Below, piece after piece: positions 1 through 14,800 of a DNA stretch of 64,000 bases (its first letter is position 1; each line of letters starts with the position of its first letter). Origin of the DNA: Siphonodentalium dalli (Eukaryota > Mollusca > Scaphopoda > Gadilida > Siphonodentaliidae). The stretch covers positions 87,829,980 through 87,893,979 of the forward strand of contig CP136063.1 in the NCBI GenBank assembly GCA_032622095.1, given 5' to 3'. A program made the translations under genes and the position numbers. The notes under the pieces were generated by a model, which saw only the letters and a list, made by a program, of their open reading frames with translations, searched no databases and was not told the DNA's origin.

Positions 1-84
1 GGTTTCCCTTTGTACAGTCGGCGATATATTTCCACTTACGATGTTTTCGGACTAGATCGTTCACAACGAAAACCCACTTGCTAA

Positions 85-205
85 AAAATCATGCTTTCAG
101 TCTCCATTTGGGGTAAAAAAAAGTTTAGCCAAATGAAATTTTTATTAGCCAAATTCTAAAAAGATTAGCCATTGGCTAATTTGGCTACCGACAGCGCGAA
201 CACTG
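85..205 (+). mobile_element. Right end of a hAT-like element related to 35152-35713
   Basis: TTAGCCAAAT repeats and the terminal CGCGAACACTG resemble the right end of the 35152-35713 element. The left end is outside the window or lost. Confidence 0.45.
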
Positions 206-299
206 AAACCAAGCATGCATAACAGTACGTGACATGACGTAACACTGCATTGGTTTACTGCTAGATTAAAGTACATTGACACTGATTGTGACAAGTGTT

Positions 300-1130
300 T
301 TTATACCCCCACTTTCGAAGAAAATGGGGGGTATACTGGATTGACTGCGTCTGTCCGTCACGCTTTCTCCCTCCATGTGTCCGTCCGTCCGTCCGTCCGA
401 CCTCATAACTCGAACAACTATGAACCAATTTCAATAATTTTTTGTATGCAATCTCCTTAGAACTGCCTCTCCGCATGATGCTAATTGCGGTTCGGTCCGA
501 CTTTTATTTTTAAAGTTACGCCTCATTTTCGACTTAGAAAATTTCTCACTTTTTCGGTTTCCGGATGATATCTCAAGTTTGGATCCTTTAATTGCAATTA
601 CCGTTTTTTTGTAGATCAGTCATATCAAGATACAGGTTGAGTTCGAATTTGAGTTTGATCCAAAGATTTTTTCTAGAGTAATGGACTTTTTTCGACTTAG
701 AAAGAAAATTCAATTTTCTTCTTTTTTTTTTGGTTTCCAGATGATAACTAAAGTTTGGACTGTTCAATTGAAAATTCCGTGTGAGTCAATGATATCAAAA
801 TACAGGTCAAGTTCGAATTTGAGTTTGATCCGATGATTTTTCTCAGAGTTATGGTTTTTCGACTTAGAAAATTAAACTTTCTTCTTTTTTGTTTGGTTTC
901 CGGATGATAACTCAAGTTCGGATTGTTTAATTGGAAATTCTGTTTTTTTTTGTGGGTCATTCATATCAAAATACAGGTCAAGTTCGAATTTGAGTTTGAT
1001 CCAATGATTTTTCCCAAAGTTATGGGCCTTTTGACTTTGAATTTATTTTTTTATAATTTTCTGTTTTTCTGTATGAGGGTACCTTCATGGTGTAATCAAC
1101 ACCTCCTACAGTTTTGATCGTAGATATTTG
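300..1130 (+). mobile_element. GTCC-type element with tandem core
   Basis: Hairpin start TATACCCCCACTTTCGAAG...GGGGGGTAT, GTCCGTCCGTCCGTCC at 381-398, then three to four ~175-bp core units (GGTTTCCGGATGATAAC...CAGGTCAAGTTCGAATTTGA...GACTTAGAAAAT). Same family as 5443-5905. Confidence 0.72.
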
Positions 1131-1457
1131 AAACTTCCTCTTTTTTTTATGCTATCACACTCGACAAAAGCCATCTTAGATGTTAAGGTTGCGTTTCATT
1201 TTCTACCCTTTTTTGGGTTTCTGCAATCATTCGAACAAATATGAACCAATATCAAAATTATTAATCCATAATTTTTCTTCAAAGTTAAAAATCTTTTTTG
1301 TTGGGTTTACGGATAATGCGGGTAACAAAAAAAATATAAAGGAATATATTGGGTGAAAAAATTTGTAAAGTTAATAAAATTAAAACCTCATAATGAAGGA
1401 GTACCTTATAACCAAGAGCGTAGTGCTCCAAAATAATATACATCTATTGCCTACCTT

Positions 1458-1614
1458 GGGATGGAATTGTGAGAACTATTTTCCCGAGGTGGTGTCTTTT
1501 GAACAGCAAGCAGGACTATTGACCGAGGCTGCAGAACGAGGTCAATAGTCCTGCTTGCTGTTCAGAAGATTCCATCGAGGGAAAATAGCTCTTGATATTC
1601 CATCCCAAGGCAGG
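1458..1614 (+). repeat. Palindrome with GAACAGCAAGCAGGACTATT arms
   Basis: TGGGATGGAAT and GAACAGCAAGCAGGACTATT are mirrored around a short centre at about 1530-1540. Confidence 0.82.
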
Positions 1615-1624
1615 GAATAGGAGG

Positions 1625-1865
1625 ATAAATAGTTTGAAGACTATAGCCCAGGTTATAGATCGCTTGCCACAAATTCTGGCCGCACGTCAATCGTGATGTC
1701 AGCAGGCAGATAAGTAGTTCGAAGACACTAGCTCGGGTGATATATCATGCTTGCCACAATTCTCGCCTCACGTCAATTGTGTCAGCAGGCACAATTCTCG
1801 CCTCAAGCCAATTGTGACGTCAGCAGCTGGGTAATAGTTCAAAGACTATAGCTCGGGCAATGGTC
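1625..1865 (+). repeat. Short tandem repeat, about 100-bp unit
   Basis: Degenerate repeats of AGTTTGAAGACTATAGC, CTTGCCACAAATTCT and CACGTCAATTGTG-like blocks. Confidence 0.65.
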
Positions 1866-2706
1866 AAACCTGCTCTCTCTCACGTGATCGCACTTTGTCC
1901 AATCAAAAGACAGTTTGACCATCTGTGACCATATAATAATGACATTTATTGTCCCACAGTCTTATAAAATTGTTAAATAAGAATAATTTATGGTGCCAGA
2001 GGCTTCTCTTGACTAGTGCCTCAGACTCTAAATTATTATTTTATTCCCCCTGAATCGATATAAAGAGTTTAGGAAGCAGCGTTCACGCCGGCCAGAAAAT
2101 TATTTGAATCACTATTTTGGCCATTTCTGTATCTGTTTGTCCATTTTTTAGAAAGTTCGGCCAAATTAAAAAAAAGGGATCACTGAGGACACTGAAACTA
2201 GAACAAACACACTAAAAACAATTTATGACAATGGAAGGGTGAACGAATTGGAACCGCCAAAACTGTAAAATATGTTTTTAAACCACAAGGCAGTGAAGTA
2301 TTGTCATTTGATTAGAAGGGATGCCGTTCTAGCAACTAATTACCATTGTTTTGATGTTGACGTTATATATTGTTATCCACACAAAGCGAGCAACTGCTGA
2401 ATACGAATGTAATGGTTCCATGGAGATCTGATGATAATTGGAGAGAAGATTGCTGGCTAATAACTATAGCCTTGAACCTTTTCGTGCCAAAATTTTCTTT
2501 CTTTCTCAGAAGAGACCCTATTCTTAAGACCCATCCCAATCAAACATCTATATATATTTTATATTGATATTTTATTCTTGGATTACGCTAGAATATGGTT
2601 ATAACCAATAAAGAATTTTAATTTTAATTTATATATATGGCCCTGACTGATCATGATCATGGGACCTTTGCCATTTTAATAATATATTGATTTTGTATTG
2701 TTGCAG
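1866..2706 (+). other. Intron, nothing recognised
   Basis: AT-rich sequence upstream of UBA6 exon 1 with no exon, RNA gene or repeat end that I recognise. Confidence 0.4.
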
Positions 2707-2812
2707 TCTGTCCGCAGACTGAAGATAAGATCTACAATGATGGCTTCTATGAGAAGTTAGATATTGTTGTCAATGCTCTGGACAATGTGGAGGCCAGGAG
2801 ATATGTGGACAG
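2707..2812 (+). CDS. UBA6: UBA6 exon 1 of window
   Basis: Acceptor ttgcag and donor gtaagg. Enters with two bases of a codon, reads [18 protein letters not shown] then [13 protein letters not shown], and leaves with AG. This is the nucleotide-binding part of the active adenylation domain. A hAT-like element starts 13 bases after the exon end. Confidence 0.95.
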
Positions 2813-5800
2813 GTAAGGCTAGTATCAGGGTTTCCGCTAGGGGTTGGGGAATGGTATTAACCCTATGGCCACTGGGGGAAACCTCAGTCCATAAAAACTG
2901 TGAATATCGACTAGTATTTAGGTACTATAAACTTTAAGACAAAACGTCAAGTTGAATTCGCGAGTACAATAATAGTACTGACAATTCTTTTGTACTGCCA
3001 CCAACAATGGTAGAGGAAATTATTAAAATTTGCAATTTGTTTTGGCGTCCGACTTCATTACATCATGACAACATGTTATATACCATGAAATATTCCTGAT
3101 CATTCTTCAGTGGTCAACATCTGGATCTAATCTACATAATCATTAATGAGAACCAGTCAGAACATAGTGTTAGTTGAGAACGTAGTCGTGATGTATCGAG
3201 ACAGAATCAACCATGTCGTTTTAGTGATGTCCGCTCCGATATCTTTCAGATTACGAAAATAATAATTGTCAATGCGTGTAGCCCTGAAAAGCATTTGCTT
3301 CCCAACTTGCCTGCAAATTGGTCATCATTAATGCATGGGCAAATAAAATTATCTTTGATTATTACTCCCTGTTGGTTTTATTTAGTTGCAGATTTTTCTC
3401 TTTTCTGTTGTTTAATCATTATATTCATGTATATTCTTTTGTAAAATCTTCGTATCGATATGTAGGAATAAAAAAAATATATATATATATTAATCCATGG
3501 ATCGGGTATGAACATATTTTGGAGGGGAAATTTGGGTGAGCGAAAATGGACCTTTAAAGGGACCCACTTCCCCCATAGTGGAAACCCTGCTAGTATGAAC
3601 AATTTCTAGATTTTCATCCCTGTCAGATGTTTTTCCGGCATGTTGTGTTCCAAAAGATATCTCTATAACCATAACTTTTCGAATCTGAATGATATTTGGT
3701 CTAGATGTTTGTCATCATTGGGGCTTTTAATGCTTCCCACCGCACCAGCACAGCTCTCATCATGAAAGGGTTAAAAGAGTGTCAAATGGCTCCAGAAGTG
3801 AGGCACATTATATTGAGTTGTACATAGATGTTGATAGATATTTTAATAGGTAAACACTACGGGATATATATCCCATTTACAGGTCCTATATATGTAGATA
3901 TAATTTAAATACTCATAACAATGAACATAGACAGTTTTTACGAGAGCTGCCAATGCTGCTGCTGGAGCTATACTATCTGTATTCGATGGCCTGGAGAATT
4001 GAATTCGCTGCTTTGTCTGCAAACTGGACTTCTGTTAGCACGCGATTGCTGAGCACCAAGTCAAGATAATGGTTGTTACACGAAGGACTGTCACAATACT
4101 GTTGTAACTTATATTCGTTGCACACAGAATTAATAAAGTCCTCGGATCTTTGTGTTGACCAGGATTTCGGCTGCAATATTCCTTGAGAATCAAGTGATCA
4201 AGCAATGTCTCTCATATTGAAGTCGCCAACCATCAAAACTATGTATCGGGACGAATGCTTTTACTGAGAAGTTCTAGTGATTTGTCAAATTCATGAACAT
4301 AAGGCGCTTTGTTTTCCAGTGGCAAATACGCTGACGATATGTACACCTTTGAATGTCCACAAACAGCCTCGACCCATATAATTTCAGCGTCGGTTTCAAA
4401 TTCTGCGCATCTCCTCGTTGTTAATTTTTTTTAGTTAGTGATTATCACATGAGAGCGGATGGTGGAAGGGTATCCCAAGAGCCAGAGGCTCAAGGGTATC
4501 CTTCTGCAATTCGCTCGAGTGCAACAATCTCTAAACAAACCACGAGTGTGGTTCTATATTTATTACATATCCCCAAACACAAATTAGCATCACCAAATTT
4601 ACTATCTGGGGACCTCATCCCGCTTATGTCTGAACTACTATGGGAGACCTGAGGATCAGATTGGAGTTTCCCAGTTGAAGTTGGTGATGTTCACCCATTA
4701 GTCACCTCGATTATGCATTTTATCTTCTGCAAATTAGAGGATATAGAAACTGAACACAAGTAATTAAAAACAATGTTATTTTGAGACTATAGATACTTCC
4801 CAGAATATGAGGCCTAAGCAGAATGAGGTCCACAGAGGGTGAATTTGCTGATGTTAGCCCTCATTCTGCAAATGACAGACACACTATTTCAAGGTTTGCA
4901 TTTCAATCTGGCGTGGACCGAGAATGTTGTGCATTTCTATATACATAAATACACATGGTGTGAATTTATGTATAAAATATTACTACAATGCCCCATAAGC
5001 CTCAGTGGCTATCTTCGAATGAGATTGTATAGAGATGTATGTTACAGGCTCAGCTCCATCTATGTCAAAAGTGTTCTTACCATGAGATAAAATTAGACGT
5101 TCAGAGTTTGACACTGTCATAATATAGTCTAGTGGCTGAAACAGATATAGACACCAACTAACCAACCACTCAATTTTTCAGCCGTATTGTGACCAATAGA
5201 ATACCTCTTCTCGAATCGGGAACAATGGGAACCAAAGGTCATGTGCAGGTCATCGTTCCAGATCTGACCGAATCATATGGCAGTCAGGTTAGTATGGCTA
5301 GGGTAGTGACCATTTCTAAGTATTAATTTAAGTATTTTGATGACTGGATATTCACTGATGAGCAGATAACTTGAGGAATGTTCAGAGTATAAGTTCAACA
5401 GTCCGGTTAGTTAAAGGCCCACTTAATTTTCGAGTCGCCAATTATTATACCCCCACTTTCGAAGAAAAAGGGGGGTATACTGGATTGACTGCGTCTGTCC
5501 GTCATGCTTTCTCCCTCCATGTGTCCATCAGTCGGTCGCACTGTCCGTCCGTCCGTCGAGCCGTCCGTCCGACCTCATAACTCGAACAACTATGAACCAA
5601 TTTCAATAATTTTGTGTATGCAATCTCCTTAGGACTGCCTCTCCGCATGATGCTAAGTTGGTCTGACTTTTTTTTTTAAAGTTACGCCTCATTTTCGACT
5701 ATTCGAAAATTTCTCTCTTTTTCGGTTTCCGGATGATATCTCAAGTTTGGATCCTTTAATTGCAAATACCGTTTTTTTATAGATCAGTCATATCAAGATA

Positions 5801-8800
5801 CAGGTTGAGTTCGAATTTGTTCTGGAGTAATGGACTTTTTTTAACTTAGAAAATTCAATTTTCTTCTTTTTTTTGTGGTTTCCAGATGATAACTAAAGTT
5901 TGGACTGTTCATTTTTTTTATAGTAACTTGATATACGGTTTTAATAACAATCTATGCCATAAAATATGATTAAAATGCTATAATTCACCACTATTTGAAA
6001 CATCTGTATCTCAGAAGATGCCCACAGATAAATAGAAGACTTCCCCCCTCTGTCACCCAGAATGCAACAGAATTCAAACTTTTTCAATGGAAGGGGAAGA
6101 ACTCTATCTTTAGTATATAGAGTTATTCCCCCTGCATTGAAAATAATGCTGATTTTTACTTCATTCTTGATGACAAAACGCATTGGCAACTCAACAAAAA
6201 CATGTCCACAGTTTATTACACTGGATAAGTTGACAGTACAATGTTTTGGAGCTTCCAATTTCAAATGGTATATAATATGGCATCTATTTTATATAATGTA
6301 ATCTGGGGGTTCGAAAATTAAGTGGGCCTTAACCCTTTGAACCCGAGCGGCCGGAAAACCGGCCGCTGCGTGAACCTCCAAATACCCCAGCGGCCGGTAT
6401 ACCGGCCGCTGGACCGGCCATATATCGACCGCCACATGTTTGTTGTTTACATACATCATCGTGGTCGTCTGCTTCTCCAATAATTATGTTTTTCTTTGTG
6501 TCTTGTTGCTATTGTGTTTAAGCACACAACATCATGAATTATGAAGCCTAAAACATTTTCGGTAGACGAGGTTTTCGGGCAAATTTTGGAATCGGACGCG
6601 GAAGATTTCGATGATGATGACTACGCCATTTTTGAGTTAGAATGGGAGAACGAAAGCACAGTGACACTGGGAGATATTCAGACGTCAGTCGCTCCAGGAG
6701 TGGGTGGCATTGTTTCAAGTAGAGATATGACAAGAGATCAATGTATTGGGTAGTTGAGGTGTTGTGGAAGTGGGCGGAGCTTATGTCGAGGTGGGGGCGT
6801 GGCAGGGGGCGTGGCTTCATACCTGAAATTAGTCACGGTGATTATAATGTCCATACGTTGAAAAGGGAGGCAAATTCGTTTGTAATACGTACCTTTACAC
6901 CGAACGAGAAGCCGGGACCAAAGAATGTACCAACTTCAATAAGTATGGACAGTACACCCCAAGGTGGAGTACTTAAATTTATTCTGGGATGATGCACTCT
7001 GGCATTTGATTGTCGACGAGACCAACCGAAACGCTTGTCACGTGATTTCGAAAAAACGTAACATGCGCCTAGGAAATGTCTAAAATGGGGCATAATACGA
7101 TTGAATGCTCAGGGCAATGGTGTCATTGGATCATTAGGGTTAGCAACCGTTGCCATACCCTTAATCAAAAATTTGGTTCACTCATCCGGCCAGATATATA
7201 ACAAATTTCACAATGGGGCATGGGCTGCATCGAAAACGCCATTTCCTAGGGCTGAAATACGTCGGTAAAAGCTATAATTGCATTTTAAATTCGATTTTGG
7301 GTAGCTGTATAGCAACCGTTGCCAGGGAGAGATCGTGTGGCAATGTATCCCGATCTTAAAATACTCAGTGGTCCATGGGGAACATACATGTAAAGTTTCA
7401 GATCTTTGGCACCACTTAAACAGAACCCACCCATTGCGCCTAAACAAAGTCGACAATAAATAAAAAATAACACTGGGAGCCCAGGGTCATGGTGTCGATC
7501 GTTGTGGGGAGCCAGGGTTCAAAGGGTTAAACAGTAATCAATATAAAGCTCAAACTTATTACATGTATCTGAAATAAAAACTCTATGTTATGTTTATCAA
7601 ATTGCCCTTCCATGTGAATAATGGAACAATCCAGTGCATACATTAATAACTGAATGAGATACAGTAATGCCATAAATAATTGATTCCTTAACCACAGCAA
7701 AATTATGGGTAATTTTTCAGGATTTAGTCAGAAATAACAACTGTATACATACAAGTCATTTCCTGGAAGCATGCAGTCTTTGCCCAAATTAATTCACATT
7801 GTGTTACGTTAAAATCATTTCGTGGACAATTTTATCTTGGAGTTACTATCAGGGAGTTCTGATTGGCACTACTGACATGGAATCCTGCTGTTCGGGAAAT
7901 GGAAAGTCTATGATAAGTTATCAGACCCCAAGCCTTGAAATAGTGTGTCTGTCATTTGCAGAATGAAGTCCCCAGCAGACCTGTTTAATCTCCCGGATCG
8001 TGCGGGAGACTACCGGTTTGAGGCCTCATCTCCCGCTCTCCCGGATTAAGCTTGTAATCTCACGGTTTCAATCAAATCAACAACAACAAAAAATTTAATG
8101 GTCAAAATTCTCAGAACGCGGAAGTGTTTTCAATTGAAACCACGTATGAACGTGATTTGCCGAGATCAGGTGTGCTCCATTGATAACCAGAGTAGGAGTA
8201 GACACCGTGGCCTACCTCTGGCGTTTATTTACACTGCATCTTTGTCGCGACTAATGACTGGCAATCTTTCAAAAGAAATTAATTGAATGTATGGCAGTTT
8301 GTTTTCTTTGGGGGTCAATAATTACTATAAGCACCCAAGCATGGCGTGTTAATAAATAAATGCACATGCTATATATACTGGGGTTGGGTTTATTTCTGCA
8401 ATAAATCATTCTAGTTTACTGTATCTATAGTGGGTACAGTGCAATAACCAATTCTGGTTTTAGGCGCACTGGTTGTTGTTGTGTTAAATTTAGAAATGTC
8501 CGGTGTTTTAATTCGACGAAACTCTGCCGAAATGACAGTGAAGAAGTTGTTGATAGTCCATCGAAATGATGCCGATATGACTCCCAAGTATAGGGATTCG
8601 TAGGCCAAAGAATTTTCTTGGTTTTAAATGTTATAACGCTAGACATTGATATCACTGATGAAATAGATTATCAACAAAAAAATAATCAATTTTTTTTATG
8701 TGAATAAATATATTCAAATGTGATCAGAAGTATGCATTTACATGAATTCATCCAATTAACTACTTTAAATTCACTGCCAACCATTTTTCAAAGGAAGAAA

Positions 8801-11800
8801 TAGTGAAAATGTTGCTTTTTAGCTGCAATTTTGTAATCTCCCTGACAAGACCCAAATCTCCCTGACTGAAGGGGCAGAATCTCACTGACAGATTTTTAGG
8901 CATTAAACAGGTCTGGTCCCCAGAGGGTAAATTTAGTGATGCTACCCCGCATAGCGGGCTAACATCACCAAATTCACCCTCTGGGGACCTCATTCTGCTT
9001 ACACCTCAGCAGAATGAGGATCCCAGAGGGTGAATTTGGTGATGCTAGCCCGCTATGCGGGGTAGCATCACTAAATTCACCCTCCGGGGACCTCATTCTG
9101 TAAATGACAAACACCCTATTTCAAGGCTTGTCAGACCCACTATTTGTCTGTAATTAACTTGGGCTGGTACACACAAGGCACAAATTTGTTAGGGATGTTC
9201 CGTTTCTTAACTTTGACATTATTTGGATCACATTTGCACATGTGTCAATGAATCAACTTTACAGTCCAAAGTAACATCAGTTTCCTATTAATCCAAAGAT
9301 AAGCACCTAATGTTTTAAAACAATAAATTTGACCCAAATCTTTCTGATCTGCTCCTGTAAGGTATAAGGTATTAGAATGTTGATCCTTACGTTTTATGAT
9401 ACGTCATATTTACACAGAGTTTAATTGTATCTTTACATGTTTACTATTTTTAGAATGACCCACATGATGAAGGTGTAGCATTCTGTACTCTGAAATCATT
9501 CCCGCAGAAAGTAGAACATTGTATACAGTGGGCGAGGGACAAGGTAATGTTGTCATATGATTGTCGGCCGATGTAGTAGAAAATAAGAAGAAATTAAACA
9601 GTGTTATCCATTGCTATTCACTACTGAGCAAATACAGTTTTGTTAGTTGCTCTTCCTATTTTTTAAATATCTCTGTGATATCAAGAATTAATGGAAAATT
9701 TAATTGATTGAATTGCTTTCATCCTTGCAAGAATGATGGCAATTAATAAGGATTAAGAAATAGCTCACAATCAACCACCAGATTCACCCAACAAAACTAT
9801 TTAGTAAAACAATCATGCAGATTGTCAGTTTTTTCACTTATGCCATTTTTGCATCAATCTGAACCCTTACTAAATACTCATTGATGTGTTGTTCCATAAG
9901 AAATGTTCAGATAATAAGTTCAACCACAACCAAAGGTCGTTTATTGAACTTATTATCTGAACATTTCCCATGGAACAATTTTCTAATCATTCTGCTCTTG
10001 TATTATCTGTTTTTCTATCTTTCATCTGCTTTTGTTACCTGAACACCCATCCAAATCAATAATAGACCATTCCAATGTTCACTTTTATAGATTTAGTATA
10101 TAAATGGTTAAATTAGAGGTGCCAAATTGTCTTGAAATGTCTTAGACGGACCCATCATTTCCATGGTTATATTTCTCAAATTCAGATCAGACAAACTTTG
10201 CAAAACAACAACCTATTCCATAAAATACGATTAAAATACTATAATTCATCACCATTTGAAACGTCTGTGTCTCATAAGATACTCATAGAGAAATAGAAAA
10301 CAGCTGAAATCATAAAATGATTCCCCCGTTATGGTTCCCAGAATGCAACAGTATTCAAACTAAAAATGTATTTTCAATGGGAGGGGAATAACTCTATCTT
10401 TAAGATATAGAGTAATTCCCCCTCCATTGAAAATAATACACTTTGCACAACAAAACCAGATGAAACTTAAGCACAAAAACATGTCGGTAACTCAACAAAA
10501 TTGACATGTTCACAGTTTATTACACTGGATAAGTTAATAATACAATGTTTGGATCTTCCTCTTTCAAATGGTATATTATAATATGGCATGTATTTTATAT
10601 ATGGGATTTGGGTGTTCAAAAATTAAGTGGGCCAATAAAAAGAAGAAACCTATAGCTTTCCAAATGCGCCATGTGTCACTCTAACTGATGCTCGTAACTA
10701 TCAGACAGCAATCAGAAACTTGTTGTGTGTACTCATAACATCTATGGTACACATCGTGCGGACGTTCAGATCAACCAGCCGTCGTTCATCCGTCTGTCTT
10801 AGACAGATGCTAACCGACGCGATAACTCAAGTAATTTTTGTCTGATCGTGTTCATATTTTTTGTGAAGGTTTATATTTACAAACTGCTCACTTTTTAGTA
10901 TCGATCGTTTGGAAAATATTGACCCTTCCAATCCATTCCATAGACACATATTATCCGATGCAATAACTCAAATACTCTTCATCTGATCTTCCTCATATCT
11001 CTTATCTAGGTTTATCTTGTTTTCAGTTTGAAAGTTCATTTGCCAACAAACCAAGTTCTTTCAACAAATTCTGGAAACAAAATGGCTCTCCTTCTCAAGT
11101 TGCTGAGGTTTGTATTGTATTGTTGGATAGACCAAGTTTCTGTTATCCTTTTTATACGCCCTTTTGAAAAAAGGCCGTATTATAGTATTGGTCTGTCCGT
11201 CCGGGCGTCCGGGCGTCCGTTAACCTGTTGTCCGGATGATAACTTTAGTTGGAGTGAACCAAAATTAGTAAAATTATGTGGGTTTATTAGCCGAAAAGTA
11301 AGTTCAAGTTCGAATTTGGGTTCCGCCCGCCAATTTTCACCGGAGTTATGCCCCTTATTTAACGTTTTTTGACTTAGAAAATCCTTGAAATTTGTTGTCC
11401 GGATGATAACTTTAGTATAGTTTATCGGAATGAATCCAAATTTGGTATATTACTTTCTCCCACCAAAACACAGGTCAAGTTCGAACTTGGGATCTGTCCG
11501 ACCATTTTTGGCAGAGTTATGCCCCTTTTTCGACTCAGAAAATTCAGTTTTTCTTATGTTTTTTGGTTTCCGGATGATAACTCGATTTTGGAATGATTAT
11601 ACGCAAAACCCGTGGATTACATATATCAAAATACAGCTCAAGTCCGAATTTCGTTTCAATCCGATAATTTTTGCGAGAGTTATGGCCCCTTTTTTGACGT
11701 AATTTGACTTAGAAAATCCCTGAAATTTGTTGTCCGGATGATAACTTTAGTTAGAGTGAACCGATTTCAATCAAATTTGGTATGTGGGTTTATTAGGAGA

Positions 11801-14800
11801 AAAGACAGCTCAAATTCGAATTTGGGTTCCGTCCGCCAATTTTCACCGGAGTTATGCCCCTTATTTGACGTAATTTGACTTAGAAAATCCCTGAAATTTG
11901 TTGTCCGGATGATAACTTTACTAGAGCTTATCGGATTCAATGATAATTTGGTATATTACTTTCTCCCACCAAAACACAGGTCAAGTTCAAATTTGAGTTC
12001 CGTCCGCCAATTTTTACCAGAGTTATACCCCTTTTTTACCAGTTTCCGCCGACCCAAGAGAGTGCGTATATTGCACGCCCAGCGTAGCTCTTGTTAGCCA
12101 GTCGAATCAAATTTATATTAAACAGAGAGTTTTGAAGCTTTCCGCCCATCTGATAGACCAAATTTGCTATGTCTTTGCCAGCCAGATATATTGATGTATC
12201 ATTGTAGTAAACATAATTTAACACTTCCATGACTGGAGCTTCCTGAAATTTTGCGAAAACCCTGTTCCAATGCATTTTCTTATATATGCGAGTCTCCCAT
12301 AGGGAGCCTCGCATATATAAGAGAATTAATTGGCCTAACAATATTTACCTTCGCCTTCTAAGCCAGTGCATTCTTTTATATATGCAAGGCTCCCTATGTG
12401 AGACCAGGGACCAGCCGTGACCTGATTTCAGGCGAAGTGACTTCTCCCTGTCACAAAAATTAGGCGAAGTGGGCGTTCTCCAGAGCGAAATGGGTTGGCA
12501 GAATTGAAATCGGCCCGCACTGTAGTCACTTATATAACGAAAATAGGAGATATGTAATATTTAAATTAAAATGAAACAATGGTTCAAATGTGGAAACTTT
12601 ATGTTCAAATCATCACTCTAACAACTATGAATAATGTCCAAACATAATTGTGAGAGAATGGCAGCATTTTATATAATAATTTTGGAAGAACGGCATTTTT
12701 ACAACCGCTTGTGAATATGAGAAAAATAAAAAATATTTAATGCTTATGAATATGAAAAAAAATGCTGACAAAGCGAAATTTTGCACATTCTTTTTTTTTT
12801 TTTTTAAATCTTGAACATTCTTACCTAACCTGGGTACAGATATTAATATGTTGCAAAAATGAATTTGTTTTCAAAGTTGTTCTGGCCTTTACAAAATTTA
12901 ACAAAGGGGTGATGATCTGATGTAATGTGTAGAATTGTAATCTTCAGGTGTGATAATCTCAAAATCACAACTCACTGTGGACACCTTACGATGTATTCAC
13001 AGCTGTCTGCAATCAACACTCAGAATATGCTCCCAAATCGGATTAATACAGATGTTAATAGTAACTATGGTGTTATGTAAGACATTGTCAATCGGTTCAG
13101 TCAATGTTGGCAGTAAATTAGGATGAATATTTTGCTGATTTTCGTCGGTTAACTTCGGAAATTTCAGAGCGACTTAAACTTCCGCCCGGCTGAAAAATTA
13201 GGGCGAAGTGAGCAAGAATAGGGAGACTTCTTTGCCCATGTCGCCCTCTCGGCTGGTCCCTGTACAGTGAGACTCACATATACATGAGAATGCACTGGCA
13301 TGGTATATTTAATGCTGCACCAGTGCAGCTCCCATCATGAATGGGTTAAATAAGAGTTGTTTGAGCCTCCACATTTCGCCATAGATTTATCTTAACGAAA
13401 AATCATCACCATGTAGATTTGGCATAATACATCATATTGTGTCCAATTCTTCTTTGCACTGTCCCGTTCTGAGCAATTATTGGCATACCATATTTTATTG
13501 CACACCCATTGACGTGAGACACTTGTATTCAACGGAATCACAGCCATTGAATACAAATCAGTGTATACAGTAATGCCCTAAATAATTGACTCCTTAACCA
13601 CAGCAGAATTATGGGTAATTTTTCAGGATTTAGTCGGAAATATGGCTTTTTACCATTCATCGGAAAGCTCTCAGTGAGAGCTTTCTGATGAATGGCAACA
13701 AGCCATATTTCCGACTAAATCCTGAAAAATTACCAATAATTCTGCTGTGGTTAAGGAGAGGATTATTTAGGGCAATACTGTACCACATGTTGCATACAAG
13801 CCGGAACTACTTCGTGCTTACGTCACCAAGAGCCATGGTGTACATTACATCATCGATTTGCTTTGGATGATGTCCCGATAATTACCAGTTTTTCATTGGA
13901 CTTAATTTACAATTATGGTAGTAGTAGTAGTAAGAAATGACCCAAAAATGACTCGTTACCATCTGGCAGCCATGTTTTTTTGCTGAATGACCCCAAAATG
14001 GCTCATTTCCATTTACATATCAATGTTAATATCCATGAAATTTCATAATGATCCGACCAAAGGTACTTACCTGACATAATGGTATGGAATTAATACAGAA
14101 TGCAACTTGCTTCAAAATCTCGAATATTTTATCGAACTCGTTGCAGATGGAAAATCATCACATTTCACATTTCACTCAAGCTCCGCTCTCGTCAAATACA
14201 TCCTGGTGCAGTCAGCAACTCATTCGATAAAATGTTCTTGATTAAGAACAATGTCATTTGTGCACATTTCTTACTTTCTACCATTCTCCTCCCGAGCATT
14301 ACTCGGTATATTACCAGGCCTCAAAATATGATGCTGGATATTTGCAGAATGAGATCCACAGAGGTGAATTTAGTGACGACTGTCATGTTGTGTGATTTTA
14401 AGGCCCACTTAATTTTTGAGTCGCTGATTATTGTTTTTATAGTGACTTGATATACGGTTTTAATAACAATCTATGGCATAAAATATGATTAAAATACTAT
14501 AATTCATCACTATTTGAAACATCTGTGTCCACAGAGAAATAGAAAACTGCTGAAATCATAGAATGACATCCCCACCTTTGGATCCCAGAATGCAACAGAA
14601 TTCAAACTTTTTCAATGGAAGGGGAAGAACTCTATCTTTAATATATAGAGTTACTCCTCCTGCATTGAAAATAATACTGCTTTTTTGTGTTTACCCATAC
14701 CATAGTATGGTAAACATAGTGTCGTTGTCCGCATTGACCACTCGTCGTTAGTCCGTCCGTCTATCTGTCTGTCTGTCTGTCTGTAGACACTTTACGCATG

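Noticed and set aside
5941-6264. 107-residue minus-strand frame
   Set aside because: It lies wholly in an AGGCCCACTT repeat; equivalent frames are broken in the other copies.
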